NCBI RefSeq assembly: GCF_004359525.2
Contig: NZ_SCWC02000008.1
Location: 21,649-85,648 of the forward strand
Origin: Macrococcus equipercicus
GTDB taxonomy: Bacteria; Bacillota; Bacilli; Staphylococcales; Staphylococcaceae
Reading direction: 5' to 3'
Length of the DNA: 64,000 bases
Shown: piece after piece, positions 16,627 to 25,241 of the stretch
Layout of the letters: each line of letters opens with the position of its first letter
How positions within the stretch are numbered: position 1 is the first letter of the stretch
The notes under the pieces: generated by a model
The model's database searches: none
What the model was told of the DNA's origin: nothing
The model's input: only the letters and a program-made list of their open reading frames with translations
Position numbers and translations under genes: made by a program

Positions 16627-17469
16627 ATGTTCTTACATGATAAACATTTACAGTTTGAAGCGAAACCGGTAAAACCAGATCCGTTAATGGCGAAGAAAGT
16701 TCAGGAGTTAATCGGTGGGCAATTTGGTGAGATGAGTGTAGCCATGCAGTACTTGTTCCAGGGCTGGGGTGTAAGAAAAGGTAACGAAAAATATAAAGAT
16801 TTATTACTTGATATTGGTACTGAGGAATTAGGACATATTGAGATGCTTGCAACGATGGTCGGCCGTCTGCTGGAAGGTACGGACATTAAGCATCAGGAAG
16901 CGGCAGCGAAAGATCCGGTTGTCGGTTCAATTTTAGCTGGAATGAATCCGCAGCATGCGATTGTGTCCGGCTTAAATGCGCGTCCAGCTGACAGCGTCGG
17001 CAATCCATGGATGGGCAGCTATATTATTTCAAGTGGTAACCTGCTTGCAGACTTCCGTGCGAACTTAAATGCGGAATCTCAAGGTAGAATCCAGGCAGTC
17101 CGCATTTATGAGATGGCTGATGATCCAGGTCTTAAAGATATGCTGGCAGTACTGATTGCGCGTGACTCTTTCCATCAGAACTTATGGATGCAGGCCATTG
17201 CAGAACTTGAAGCGTCTGAAGGCAAAATTGTTCCTTCAACATTCGACCGTTCAAAAGAACGTACAGATATTGCCTTCTCATTGTATAACCATTCTGCAAG
17301 CTCAGAAGAAAGCAGCCTCGGTTCATGGGCAGGCGGCACAACTCCTGCCGGCGACGGCGAGTTCAATTACGTAGAAAAAATTCCTTTCGAAGGTGCAGTG
17401 CCAGAACTTGAGAACCCACCGGCATCACTGCATAATACATTACCACAGAACGATAACAAAAAATTATAA
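16627..17469 (+). CDS. Manganese catalase
   Basis: Non-haem dimanganese catalase of 280 residues that disproportionates hydrogen peroxide in the cytosol. The four-helix ferritin-like core shows paired Glu and His ligands: GEMSVAMQY, TEELGHIEML, and LNAESQGRIQAVRIYEM followed by RDSFHQNLW. The C-terminal tail is Gly/Pro-rich, as in the family. Start: ATG at 16627 with AGGAGG. It is a single gene with a possible sigma-B promoter and a strong terminator. It joins MsrA and Ohr among the oxidant-defence genes of this region. Confidence 0.93.
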   Translation: MFLHDKHLQFEAKPVKPDPLMAKKVQELIGGQFGEMSVAMQYLFQGWGVRKGNEKYKDLLLDIGTEELGHIEMLATMVGRLLEGTDIKHQEAAAKDPVVGSILAGMNPQHAIVSGLNARPADSVGNPWMGSYIISSGNLLADFRANLNAESQGRIQAVRIYEMADDPGLKDMLAVLIARDSFHQNLWMQAIAELEASEGKIVPSTFDRSKERTDIAFSLYNHSASSEESSLGSWAGGTTPAGDGEFNYVEKIPFEGAVPELENPPASLHNTLPQNDNKKL

Positions 17470-17477
17470 AATCAATG

Positions 17478-17512
17478 AGAACCATCCTGTTACTTCAGGA
17501 TGGTTCTTTTTT
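17478..17512 (+). terminator. Terminator after Mn-catalase
   Basis: AGAACCATCCTG pairs with CAGGATGGTTCT and is followed by six T. Confidence 0.93.
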
Positions 17513-17599
17513 GTCTTGACGCATAGAAGAGTAGATGACAATTCCAAAGGGTTGATACTTCGAACGAGGCGATACTCCCATTAGTCATAAGTAAGAAAT

Positions 17600-17751
17600 A
17601 CCAATAATTGCATCATCACTCTCAAAGTTGTGACGCAAAAACCGATAATTGCATCATCACTCTCAAAGTTGTGACGCAAAAACCGATAATTGCATCATCA
17701 CTCTCAAAGTTGTGACGCAAAAACCGATAATTGCATCATAACTCTTTAAAG
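17600..17751. repeat. Tandem 41-bp repeat array, three full units plus a partial
   Basis: Units begin at 17600, 17641, 17682 and 17723, exactly 41 bases apart, and the fourth unit decays after about 18 bases. Each full unit can fold as TTGCATCA...TGACGCAA, a 9-bp stem with one mismatch and a 13-base loop. The first copy differs by one base (CCAATAATT against CCGATAATT). The array fills most of the gap between convergent genes (catalase and YdcZ-type transporter). The rest of the gap, 17513-17599, shows nothing I can name. Confidence 0.92.
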
Positions 17752-17790
17752 AAGACGGTTGCTTTCCATAGAGAAAGCACCGTCTTTTTT
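17751..17790. terminator. Bidirectional terminator before the YdcZ-type transporter
   Basis: AAGACGGT-GCTTTC pairs with GAAAGC-ACCGTCTT, with T on one side and A-rich sequence on the other. It serves the minus-strand transporter and any read-through from the repeat array. Confidence 0.85.
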
Positions 17791-17807
17791 ATGTTAATCA
17801 CTATTCA

Positions 17808-18746
17808 TTAAAACACTTCTATCAGAATAACGCCGATAATCATCAATAGAATGCCGAGTAACTGAATGCCGGTGACAGAAGTTTTCTTCGCTCCGAGCAG
17901 ACCGAACTGATCAATCATCATACTGCAGAGAATCTGGCCGAACAGTCCGACAATGACGACAAGTCCTGTACCTACTATCGGTACGAGTGTCGCCATGCCG
18001 AGCACAAATATTGAACCGATCAGACCACCGGTAAGAATCCACCATGGCCGTCCTTGACCGAAAGCCAGTTTGACGTTAGGCAGCTTTCTCAAGCCGAGCG
18101 TGACTATCAGCAATAAGATGATCATTCCGACAGTAAAGGAAATGAAAGCAGCATGAATCGGTGAATGAAGAACACTGCCGAGGTGACCGTTAATAGGGGC
18201 CTGCGTTGCCATCATCATCCCGGCAAGAATGCCGAACAACTGAAACGGCAGTTTACTGCCCTGCGTCTCAGCTGGCATACCGCGTTTTCTGCGGTTCAGC
18301 ACATCCGGCAAAACAACGATACATATTAATCCGACGACAAGAATAAGAACACCGACGCCGCGCATCAAAGTGAACGGCTGCTGAAGCGAGTTAAATAATC
18401 CGAAAGTATCAATCAGCATGCTGGCAATAATCTGCCCCATAATCGGCAGTAATACAGTCTGGACACCACCAAGCTTAGGGAACAGCAGTATATTACCAGT
18501 CAGACCGATGACACCAAGCAATCCGCCTATCCACAGCCAGGCCGGTTCTTCCGTAACTAAAGACGCGGGAAACAGCAGAGTACCTTTAGTCAGTAACGTA
18601 GCAATGCCGAGAAAAGTCATCCCGACCGTGAATGAAATCAGTGAAGCGACAAAAGGCGAGAGGACATAGCTGCGTAACCTCGAATTCACAGCCGTCTGCA
18701 CCGGAACGCCGATTCCGATCAGTAACGCAAATAATAAAAAGAACAC
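17808..18746 (-). CDS. DMT-superfamily transporter with two YdcZ (DUF606) domains
   Basis: Membrane protein of about 312 residues with roughly ten hydrophobic helices, made of two homologous halves. Each half carries the DUF606 pattern: GVPVQTAVNSRL followed by SPFVASLISFTVG in the first, APINGHLGSVL followed by HAAFISFTVG in the second. The function of this family is not known. Start chosen as GTG at 18746 with GGAG nine bases upstream; an in-frame TTG at 18759-18761 overlaps that site. Lone gene. The two-domain fusion replaces the separate small proteins found in some bacteria. Confidence 0.82.
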   Translation of the reverse strand: MFFLLFALLIGIGVPVQTAVNSRLRSYVLSPFVASLISFTVGMTFLGIATLLTKGTLLFPASLVTEEPAWLWIGGLLGVIGLTGNILLFPKLGGVQTVLLPIMGQIIASMLIDTFGLFNSLQQPFTLMRGVGVLILVVGLICIVVLPDVLNRRKRGMPAETQGSKLPFQLFGILAGMMMATQAPINGHLGSVLHSPIHAAFISFTVGMIILLLIVTLGLRKLPNVKLAFGQGRPWWILTGGLIGSIFVLGMATLVPIVGTGLVVIVGLFGQILCSMMIDQFGLLGAKKTSVTGIQLLGILLMIIGVILIEVF

Positions 18747-18821
18747 AATAAACCACTCCAATAATAAGGTATATCGTTATCATACACCTTTATAGAATGC
18801 TTTTAAAAAGAGAGAGTTTTC

Positions 18822-18851
18822 AAAAAAAGACATTATATCAAAGATATAATG
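18822..18851 (-). terminator. Terminator of the VOC gene (minus strand)
   Basis: CATTATATC and GATATAATG form a 9-bp stem. Read on the minus strand it is followed by seven T. Confidence 0.85.
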
Positions 18852-18859
18852 CCTATTGA

Positions 18860-19231
18860 CTATAAGTACTGCTCAAACATAATCGTATGGCCATCTGGAT
18901 CTTCAATGACAAAATGAGCGGGACCTGTCGTTTCATATTCAAAAGATTTGACCGGTTCAATGCCTGCTGCACGAAGTTTTGCTTCAATCTCCCGGATATC
19001 CGGTGCATTTTGATTCTCCTGAAAGTCAGCATCCCATTTCGGATTGAATGTCAGTATATGACTGTCAAACATCCCTTGGAACAAACCGATCGTGCACTCA
19101 CCATTTCTGACTACACACCATTTCTGGCTTAAGTCGCCCATAATCTGCTTGAAGCCGAGCTTCTTATAAAACTCCAGTGAAGCATTAATATCTTTTACTT
19201 CCAGACTTAACGAAAAGTTACCTAAATTCAT
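18860..19231 (-). CDS. VOC-family protein (glyoxalase/bleomycin-resistance fold)
   Basis: Single-domain VOC protein of 123 residues. The pattern LEVKDINASLEFYKKLGF at the start and HFVIEDPDGHTIMFEQYL at the end is typical of metal-binding glyoxalase-like and antibiotic-resistance proteins. Glu ligands at the end of each half are present. The substrate is not evident. The gene is divergent from arsR, with 250 bases between them. That proximity raises, but does not show, a link to arsenic (some VOC proteins are ArsI C-As lyases). I see no cysteine cluster of the ArsI type. Confidence 0.8.
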   Translation of the reverse strand: MNLGNFSLSLEVKDINASLEFYKKLGFKQIMGDLSQKWCVVRNGECTIGLFQGMFDSHILTFNPKWDADFQENQNAPDIREIEAKLRAAGIEPVKSFEYETTGPAHFVIEDPDGHTIMFEQYL

Positions 19232-19393
19232 GACTCAATCTCCTTTAGTATCAGCTATTACTATTAAAACATACATAGCACGGAAAATGGTCTAAGAAAC
19301 TTGCAGCATCGCTCGGTTTCAGGAATAAAAGCTTGTCAGGCAGACACAGATATTTTTAACAGTGACGGTTGAAAATCAAGAACACGAATATCG

Positions 19394-19422
19394 TTCACTG
19401 ACAAAAACTATTTTTCTAATAT
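19394..19422 (+). promoter_or_regulatory. Promoter of the ars operon
   Basis: TTCACT at 19394-19399 and TAATAT at 19417-19422 are separated by 17 bases. The -10 overlaps the first ArsR box, so bound repressor would block polymerase. Confidence 0.55.
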
Positions 19423-19438
19423 AGACACTTATCTATAT
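19419..19438. promoter_or_regulatory. ArsR operator 1
   Basis: ATATAGACACTTATCTATAT has perfect 7-base inverted arms ATATAGA/TCTATAT around 6 bases. It overlaps the probable -10 of the ars promoter. Confidence 0.8.
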
Positions 19439-19448
19439 TTCCTTTATT

Positions 19449-19468
19449 ATATAGACGAACATCTATAT
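19449..19468. promoter_or_regulatory. ArsR operator 2
   Basis: ATATAGACGAACATCTATAT has the same perfect arms as operator 1 and lies exactly 30 bases downstream, three helical turns. It is immediately before the arsR ribosome-binding site. Confidence 0.8.
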
Positions 19469-19482
19469 TAAGGAGGAAGTAT

Positions 19483-19806
19483 ATGGACTACGAACGACTG
19501 TCCGCTGTGTTCAAAGTACTGTCAGACCGCAATAGGCTTGAGATTATTGATCTGTTGTCATGTGGTCCGCTCTGTGCATGTGATATTCTTAAACATTTCA
19601 ATGTCACTCAGCCGACACTGTCTCATCATATGAAGCAGCTGAAAGATATGGATATAGTGACTTCATGGAAAGAAGGCACGCGCGTGATGTATGCGCTGAA
19701 CCGTGAGACGACGAATCGTACCATGCAGTTCATTGAGCAGTTATTTACTGACAACACTCACTGTGTGTGCGACCAAATTACTAAAGAAAGTTGTTGTGAA
19801 TCATGA
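19483..19806 (+). CDS. arsR: Arsenical resistance repressor ArsR
   Basis: ArsR/SmtB winged-helix repressor of 107 residues that releases DNA on binding arsenite or antimonite. The metal-binding motif LCACDI sits at the start of the DNA-binding helix, equivalent to the ELCVCDL motif of classic ArsR. The recognition helix reads [14 protein letters not shown], and the C-terminus has extra cysteines (HCVCDQ, ESCCES). RBS AGGAGG precedes the ATG. The stop overlaps the arsB start (ATGA). Two operator palindromes lie directly upstream, so the operon is autoregulated. Confidence 0.94.
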   Translation: MDYERLSAVFKVLSDRNRLEIIDLLSCGPLCACDILKHFNVTQPTLSHHMKQLKDMDIVTSWKEGTRVMYALNRETTNRTMQFIEQLFTDNTHCVCDQITKESCCES

Positions 19807-21092
19807 CCTGGATTGCTGTTCTTATATTTTTAATCACATTAACACTTGTCATCTGGCAGCCGAAAGGTTTATCAATCGGTTATTCTGCAGTCGGTGGGGC
19901 GCTGCTTGCTTTACTATTCGGCGTCGTTGACTTCAATGACGTACTCGCTGTAACTGGTATTGTCTGGAACGCGACGTTTACGTTTATCGCTGTCATTTTA
20001 ATCTCTCTTATTCTAGATGAAATCGGCTTCTTTGAATGGGCGGCCCTGCATATGACGCATCTGGCGCGGGGAAATTCATTTCTGATGTTCATCTACGTCT
20101 GTCTGCTCGGTGCAGTCGTCGCAGCATTTTTTGCGAATGACGGGGCGGCATTGATTTTGACGCCAATCGTGCTTGCGATGGTGCGTAATCTGAAGTTTGA
20201 TGAGAAGATGGTCTTCCCGTTCATCATTGCTTCCGGTTTCATTGCGGATACGACGAGTCTGCCGCTGATTGTCAGCAATCTTGTGAACATTGTATCTGCG
20301 GATTACTTCGATATCAGCTTTCTGGAATATGCCAAACATATGCTGCTGCCGAATATTTTCAGTCTGCTCGCAAGTATCATCGTGTTATGGCTTTACTTCG
20401 GCAGACGCGTGCCGAGACACTATGATGAGACGCAGCTGCCGGCACCTGCCTCAGTGATCAAGGATAAGACACTGTTCACTATGTCATGGATTGTCCTCGG
20501 ACTGCTGCTGATGGGTTATTTACTCAGCGACGTCATTCATGTCCCTGTGTCACTCATCGCTGGAATCATCGCCTTAGTGTTCATTTTGTTTGCACGCCGA
20601 AGTGGTGCTGTGCATACTGCGAAAGTCATTAAAGGTGCACCGTGGGCTATCGTCTTCTTCTCTATCGGTATGTATGTCGTGATTTACGGCCTGAAAAACG
20701 TCGGTCTGACAAGCGTGCTTGCAAATCTGATTCATCACATCAGCCAGACCGGGTTGTTCGGTGCGGTGATGGGAATGGGATTCTTGTCAGCTGTGCTGTC
20801 ATCCATTATGAACAATATGCCGACTGTGCTGATTGATTCTATTGCGATTCATCAGGCGCAGACAGCAGGGGCCATCAAAGAAGCGCTCGTCTATGCCAAT
20901 GTCATCGGCTGTGACCTTGGTCCAAAGATTACACCGATCGGCTCACTTGCGACATTGTTATGGTTACATGTACTGCGTGGTAAAGGCGTCAAAATCTCAT
21001 GGGGTACATACTTCAAGACAGGTATCGTCATCACGATTCCGGTGTTGTTCATGACACTTGTCGGATTATATTTATCGATGCTATTAAATTAA
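19803..21092 (+). CDS. arsB: Arsenite efflux permease ArsB
   Basis: Integral membrane arsenite/antimonite exporter of 429 residues with about twelve helices. It matches the ArsB family from [20 protein letters not shown] through [15 protein letters not shown] and [13 protein letters not shown] to [23 protein letters not shown]. The start codon overlaps the arsR stop by four bases, indicating translational coupling. No arsA ATPase gene is present, so it would work as a secondary carrier driven by membrane potential. Confidence 0.95.
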   Translation: MTWIAVLIFLITLTLVIWQPKGLSIGYSAVGGALLALLFGVVDFNDVLAVTGIVWNATFTFIAVILISLILDEIGFFEWAALHMTHLARGNSFLMFIYVCLLGAVVAAFFANDGAALILTPIVLAMVRNLKFDEKMVFPFIIASGFIADTTSLPLIVSNLVNIVSADYFDISFLEYAKHMLLPNIFSLLASIIVLWLYFGRRVPRHYDETQLPAPASVIKDKTLFTMSWIVLGLLLMGYLLSDVIHVPVSLIAGIIALVFILFARRSGAVHTAKVIKGAPWAIVFFSIGMYVVIYGLKNVGLTSVLANLIHHISQTGLFGAVMGMGFLSAVLSSIMNNMPTVLIDSIAIHQAQTAGAIKEALVYANVIGCDLGPKITPIGSLATLLWLHVLRGKGVKISWGTYFKTGIVITIPVLFMTLVGLYLSMLLN

Positions 21093-21105
21093 AAGGAGAA
21101 TGACA

Positions 21106-21507
21106 ATGAAAAAGAATAAGACGATATATTTCTTATGTACGGGTAATTCATGCCGCAGTCAAATAGCAGAAGGATTCGGGAAAAAATATTTACCTGAATG
21201 GAACGTATACTCCGCAGGGATTGAAACGCACGGCGTCAATCCTAAAGCGATAGAGGCAATGAAAGAAGTAGGGATTGATATTACTGAGCAGACGTCAGAT
21301 AAAATAGACAGTGAACTGTTGAACAGTGCTGACTTAGTCATCACACTTTGTGATCATGCAAGAGACGTCTGCCCTGTGACACCGGCTCATGTGAAGACAG
21401 TGCACTGGGGATTCGACGATCCAGCCGGGCAGGACTGGTCAGTATTTCAGCGCGTCAGAGACGAAATTGGCACGCGTATTAAAGCATTCAGTGAGACTGG
21501 TGAGTAG
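21106..21507 (+). CDS. arsC: Arsenate reductase ArsC, thioredoxin-coupled type
   Basis: Reduces arsenate to arsenite for export by ArsB. The 133 residues have the low-molecular-weight phosphatase-like loop CTGNSCRSQ and the [10 protein letters not shown] segment, giving the three redox cysteines expected for the S. aureus pI258 type (about 10, 82 and 89). Start: ATG at 21106, seven bases after GGAG; an in-frame ATG at 21100 is too close to that site. Last gene of the operon, closed by a hairpin. Confidence 0.94.
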   Translation: MKKNKTIYFLCTGNSCRSQIAEGFGKKYLPEWNVYSAGIETHGVNPKAIEAMKEVGIDITEQTSDKIDSELLNSADLVITLCDHARDVCPVTPAHVKTVHWGFDDPAGQDWSVFQRVRDEIGTRIKAFSETGE

Positions 21508-21513
21508 GTAAAT

Positions 21514-21548
21514 AAAATAAACCTGTAAATTTATTACAGGTTTATTTT
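21514..21548 (+). terminator. Terminator of the ars operon
   Basis: AAAATAAACCTGTAA pairs with TTACAGGTTTATTTT. Confidence 0.88.
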
Positions 21549-21597
21549 AACAGGAAAGGGTAAATACCGAGCGATATGTTTAGCGGGAGTTAATGAT

Positions 21598-22725
21598 ATG
21601 AATAAAGAAAATCAGCTTGTTTTTACAGGTATTATATTTATCGCAATGGCTTATGGCATTTCGCGCTTTAGTTATGGTCTGCTGCTGCCTTATTTCAATG
21701 GGCCGCTGCAGATGACTAATCAAATATCTGGTCTGATTTCAGCGGTCTCTTATTTAACATATATACTCGGGCTGCTGTCGGTCTTTACTGTCTTCAAAAA
21801 CGTCCAGCCGCGCGACGATCTGCTTATATCAGCTTTGTTATCGTTGTTCGGACTGTCATTGCTGGTGCTCTCCACTCATTATATGCTGTTTGGCATAGGA
21901 GTCTGCATACTCGGATTTTCTGCTGGTATGGCTACGTCACCATTCGGCTATATTATTAAAGAAGAAGTGACATATGGTTATCAGGATAGAAGCAATGCCT
22001 GGCTCAATACCGGCATTGGTCTCGGCCTTGTCATTATAGGACTGGTTGTCTTCTTCTTTAAAGGACACTGGCGGTACAGTTACTTTACGTTCATTGTACT
22101 CAGTGTACTGATCACACTTGTGAACTATAAGAAGCTGCCGTTTGTTAATATGGGACATTTGAACTATAAGATGGATCTACGGTATATTTTCTACGGCAGA
22201 AAGCTGATTCTTTCCACAGTGCTGCTCGGTATCGGGACATCAGCGTACTGGACGTATTTCCAGTCCTATATTTATGAGACGGACTTCAAACAGTGGACGA
22301 GTCTGTTCTGGGTGACGCTCGGTCTCGGCGGCCTGCTCGGCGGTTTTGCCGGACGTGCCTTTGAGTTGTTCGGTCTGACGCGCATCCATATATTCACAGG
22401 ATTATCACTTGCTGCTGCCAACGTCATGTTAATACTGACTCAGAACAGTATGCTGATGGCAGCTTCAACGGTATTGTTCGGCATGATTTACGTGTTCAGT
22501 ATGGGTGTGTATGCTTTCTGGAGTTCAAGGCTCTATGTGGAGTTCCCATCGATGGGTATTATCATCACATTTGTGACGCTTGCTGCCGGTCAGTTCCTCG
22601 GAACATTCTTCTCGGGGTTTATACTGGAAGTCACAGGATTCAGAGGATTGTTCATTGTCTATAGTATATTGAGTCTAGTCACTATTCTGTTCAGGCCATT
22701 TGCCGAAGAACTGGAAGAGCTGTAG
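21598..22725 (+). CDS. MFS transporter, YbfB/YjiJ-like
   Basis: Twelve-helix major facilitator of 375 residues. The opening GIIFIAMAYGISRFSYGLLLPYF matches the YbfB/YjiJ branch, in which a GxxRFxY motif opens helix 1. It follows the ars operon but has its own RBS (GGGAG) and a terminator separates them, so a role in arsenic resistance is not implied. The substrate is unknown. Confidence 0.82.
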   Translation: MNKENQLVFTGIIFIAMAYGISRFSYGLLLPYFNGPLQMTNQISGLISAVSYLTYILGLLSVFTVFKNVQPRDDLLISALLSLFGLSLLVLSTHYMLFGIGVCILGFSAGMATSPFGYIIKEEVTYGYQDRSNAWLNTGIGLGLVIIGLVVFFFKGHWRYSYFTFIVLSVLITLVNYKKLPFVNMGHLNYKMDLRYIFYGRKLILSTVLLGIGTSAYWTYFQSYIYETDFKQWTSLFWVTLGLGGLLGGFAGRAFELFGLTRIHIFTGLSLAAANVMLILTQNSMLMAASTVLFGMIYVFSMGVYAFWSSRLYVEFPSMGIIITFVTLAAGQFLGTFFSGFILEVTGFRGLFIVYSILSLVTILFRPFAEELEEL

Positions 22726-22765
22726 TCAGCGGCAATAAAGCGGTCCTTTTTTATTGCCGCTGACT
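22724..22765 (+). terminator. Terminator after the MFS gene
   Basis: AGTCAGCGGCAATAAA pairs perfectly with TTTATTGCCGCTGACT; the stem includes the stop codon. Confidence 0.9.
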
Positions 22766-22777
22766 CAAATAAATAGA

Positions 22778-22807
22778 CAAAAAAAGACATCTCCTAGGAG
22801 ATGTCTT
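22778..22807 (-). terminator. Terminator of the cold-shock gene (minus strand)
   Basis: AAGACATCTCC and GGAGATGTCTT form the stem; read on the minus strand a run of T follows. Confidence 0.9.
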
Positions 22808-22817
22808 GAAGGTTAAA

Positions 22818-23018
22818 TTATAATTTAACGATGTTAGCTGCTTGAGGACCACGTTGGCCTTCTTCGATGTTGAATTCAACAGCTTGTCCTTCTTCTAATG
22901 TTTTGTAGCCGTCGCCTTCGATAGCGCTGAAGTGAGCGAATACGTCGTCTCCGCCTTCAACTGAAATGAAACCGAAACCTTTTTCTGCGTTAAACCATTT
23001 AACTGTACCTTGTGTCAT
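22818..23018 (-). CDS. Cold-shock protein, CspA family
   Basis: Single-stranded nucleic-acid-binding OB-fold protein of 66 residues, acting as an RNA chaperone in the cytoplasm. RNP1 (KGFGFI) and RNP2 (DVFAHF) are intact, and the ending [12 protein letters not shown] is typical of Firmicute Csp proteins. Start: ATG at 23018 with GGAGG upstream. A long structured leader and a good promoter precede it. The compact size and conserved sequence make this a firm call; which paralogue (CspA, B or C) is not decided. Confidence 0.95.
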   Translation of the reverse strand: MTQGTVKWFNAEKGFGFISVEGGDDVFAHFSAIEGDGYKTLEEGQAVEFNIEEGQRGPQAANIVKL

Positions 23019-23152
23019 GTGTAATGACCTCCAAATAATTATTACTAAATCAGAATTTCTCAAAAAGAAATTCACACGTTACAAAAGTATTAACAAACCA
23101 CGTTACTTTTGTACCATGTGAATGCGTTGCCTTTTAAACGTTCGATTTAATT
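23019..23152 (-). ncRNA. Structured 5' leader of the cold-shock mRNA
   Basis: About 130 untranslated bases lie between the promoter and the csp ATG. A long hairpin at 23071-23122 pairs TTCACA with TGTGAA and TACAAAAGTA with TACTTTTGTA. A smaller hairpin at 23054-23072 is AATTTCT/AGAAATT. Long leaders that refold with temperature are known for csp mRNAs; that this one is thermoregulatory is inference. Confidence 0.55.
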
Positions 23153-23158
23153 ACTCTT

Positions 23159-23187
23159 AGTATATAACACATAAATGGCTTTGTCCA
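23159..23187 (-). promoter_or_regulatory. Promoter of the cold-shock gene
   Basis: On the minus strand TGGACA (23182-23187) and TATACT (23159-23164) are separated by 17 bases. Transcription would begin roughly 130 bases before the ATG. Confidence 0.7.
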
Positions 23188-23249
23188 GTAAAGTATCAAT
23201 TTATATTAATAGAAATTATATTAGTTTGAAATAATTGGACAATTCAGCG

Positions 23250-24377
23250 TTAAATTCTACGGTATTTCTTTAGTGCTGCAACGTTCAGACCGATGAACAG
23301 CAATGCAAATACAGCGAGAACGATGATATCTAAAGTGACAGCGCTGAGCGGCCACTCTTTGTACATGATTTTCTTCAGTGCATCTCCAGCGTAGTACAGC
23401 GGCATAATTCTGGCAAGTACTTGCAGCCAGCCCGCCATATTTTCAAGTGGAAACAATCCTGAGAGAAAGGCTTGCGGTACAATGACGAGCGGGATGAACT
23501 GAATCATCTGGAACTCCGACTTGGCGAACGCTGATAATAACAGCCCGAGTGACAATGCGACGAGTGCCACAAACAAGTTGACGACAATTACTTGCAGGAT
23601 GGTCTTAGGTGCAGCAATGCCGAGTACGAAGACAGCGAACAGGACGATGACAAGTGTCTGGATTGATGCAAGCAGTCCGTAGCTGATGACATAGCTGAGT
23701 GTCACTTCGTATCTTTTTACCGGTGACAGGAGCATCCGCTCAAGCGTACCTGTCGTCCGTTCTTTCAAGAAACCGATACCTGCAATAAGGAAGACGAAGA
23801 AAAATACGAAAAAGCCGATGAGCACTGGTGACAAAGTGTCAAAAGCTGATGTATCTTTACTGCCGTAAATATAATCAGTCTTGACCGTCGTCTGTTCTGG
23901 TTTATTGACTGTCATATTTTTTGTCGGACTGAACGGGATTTTATTGAGTACTTGAGTGAGGTCTTTAAGCTGTGCTTTCATATCATCGATTAACGTGCTC
24001 TGTGTTTTCTGCTGGTAAATCTGATTGACCAGCAGCTTAATTTTGTTCGCAATAGCCGGGTCATCATTGAGCAGCTTGATAGTCACTTTATCTTTAGTTT
24101 TGATCACTATGCCGTCCAGCTGATGATCTTCCATAAAGGACTTTAAGTCAGACGGCTTATTCCTGTAATCCGTCACAGTCATTTCACTGTCTTCTAGTCT
24201 ATCTACTATAGAAGGTTCAATATTTACAGTGCCGATTGCAGGTTTCTTCGTGCTGTTGTCAAAGGCTGCGTGCATGAGCGTCAAAATGAATAGCGGCGCA
24301 ATGAACAGCATGGCAAGTGTCCGTTTATCTCTCAGCTTCTCAAGCAGTATGCGTTTGACGATTCCTGTCATTCTCAT
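23250..24377 (-). CDS. ABC-2 type exporter permease
   Basis: Membrane subunit of 375 residues. It has one N-terminal helix, a large extracytoplasmic segment (about residues 45-180), then five or six C-terminal helices, the ABC-2 plan. FLKERTTGTLERMLLSPVKRYEV is the conserved cytoplasmic segment of this family. It overlaps the ATPase gene by four bases, so the two form one exporter. Many such pairs export lipophilic drugs or peptides; the substrate here is unknown. Last gene of a two-gene operon. Confidence 0.87.
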   Translation of the reverse strand: MRMTGIVKRILLEKLRDKRTLAMLFIAPLFILTLMHAAFDNSTKKPAIGTVNIEPSIVDRLEDSEMTVTDYRNKPSDLKSFMEDHQLDGIVIKTKDKVTIKLLNDDPAIANKIKLLVNQIYQQKTQSTLIDDMKAQLKDLTQVLNKIPFSPTKNMTVNKPEQTTVKTDYIYGSKDTSAFDTLSPVLIGFFVFFFVFLIAGIGFLKERTTGTLERMLLSPVKRYEVTLSYVISYGLLASIQTLVIVLFAVFVLGIAAPKTILQVIVVNLFVALVALSLGLLLSAFAKSEFQMIQFIPLVIVPQAFLSGLFPLENMAGWLQVLARIMPLYYAGDALKKIMYKEWPLSAVTLDIIVLAVFALLFIGLNVAALKKYRRI

Positions 24378-25102
24378 AGCGGCACCTGCTTTCTGCCGGC
24401 CTTAATGAAGACATCATCGAATGACGCTGCATGATACTGAGTCTTCAAATGATAAGGCGTGCCTGATGCCAGTATCGTACCATCTTTGATCATCGCGATA
24501 TAGTCACAGCGTTCTGCTTCATCCATTACGTGCGTCGTCATAATAATCGTCTTTCCTTGCGCTTTAAGTTTCGCAAGCTCCTCCCATATTGACCGGCGCA
24601 GTTCCGGATCGATGCCTACGGTCGGCTCATCCAGTATAATAATCGTCGGATTGTGCAGCAGTGCGATCGCCAGTGACAAGCGCCGCTTCATACCGCCTGA
24701 ATACTGGCTGACTTTCTTGTTCAGATCGTTTTCCAGACCGACAAGACCTGCTGTATAAGCGATGCGTTCTTTCGCGACATTCTTCTTAAGTGAATATAAA
24801 GAACAGTAGAATGCCAGATTCTCACGTCCCGTTAACTCGCTGTACAAAGCATCAGACTGTGCCATAAAGCCGACGTGCTGCATGAGCGATCTATCAGGGA
24901 CTACTTTATCAAGCACATAAATACTGCCGGCAGACGGATAGTCAAGCCCTGCAATCATCCGCACAAGCGTTGTCTTGCCCGCACCAGACGGCCCGATAAA
25001 GCCGTATATTCTGCCGCTGTCCATATCGAAGTCGATACCAGTCAGCACTTGAGCATTACCGAAGGATTTGGAGACATTATTAATAATAATCTGTTCTGCC
25101 AT
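24374..25102 (-). CDS. ABC exporter ATP-binding subunit
   Basis: ATPase of 242 residues partnered with the overlapping permease. Walker A is GPSGAGKTT, the Q-loop region MAQSDALYSELTGRENL, the signature YSGGMKRRLS, Walker B TIIILDEP, and the switch His is in TTHVMDEAE. The order and the short C-terminus fit the drug/lipid exporter (DrrA/CcmA-like) class. RBS GGAGGTG lies upstream of the ATG. It is divergent from the GyrI-like gene; a regulatory link is possible but unproven. Confidence 0.9.
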   Translation of the reverse strand: MAEQIIINNVSKSFGNAQVLTGIDFDMDSGRIYGFIGPSGAGKTTLVRMIAGLDYPSAGSIYVLDKVVPDRSLMQHVGFMAQSDALYSELTGRENLAFYCSLYSLKKNVAKERIAYTAGLVGLENDLNKKVSQYSGGMKRRLSLAIALLHNPTIIILDEPTVGIDPELRRSIWEELAKLKAQGKTIIMTTHVMDEAERCDYIAMIKDGTILASGTPYHLKTQYHAASFDDVFIKAGRKQVPL

Positions 25103-25241
25103 AGGGCACCTCCATAAGTTGGACTTTCTTACATTATAACGATATATGGCTCACAGTACCTATATGATTGATTAATCGATTATATTGAAGATTTCATGTA
25201 CAATGTAAGCGTAACCTAAAATGATGTGAGGGGTGACGGCA

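Noticed and set aside
17600..17751. CRISPR array
   Set aside because: The units are contiguous copies with no variable spacers and no cas genes are nearby. The same holds for the arrays at 25.85, 45.86 and 50.18 kb.
18860..19231. ArsI-type C-As lyase next to the ars operon
   Set aside because: The VOC protein lacks the cysteine-rich arsenic site expected of ArsI, and it is transcribed away from the ars genes with its own terminator.
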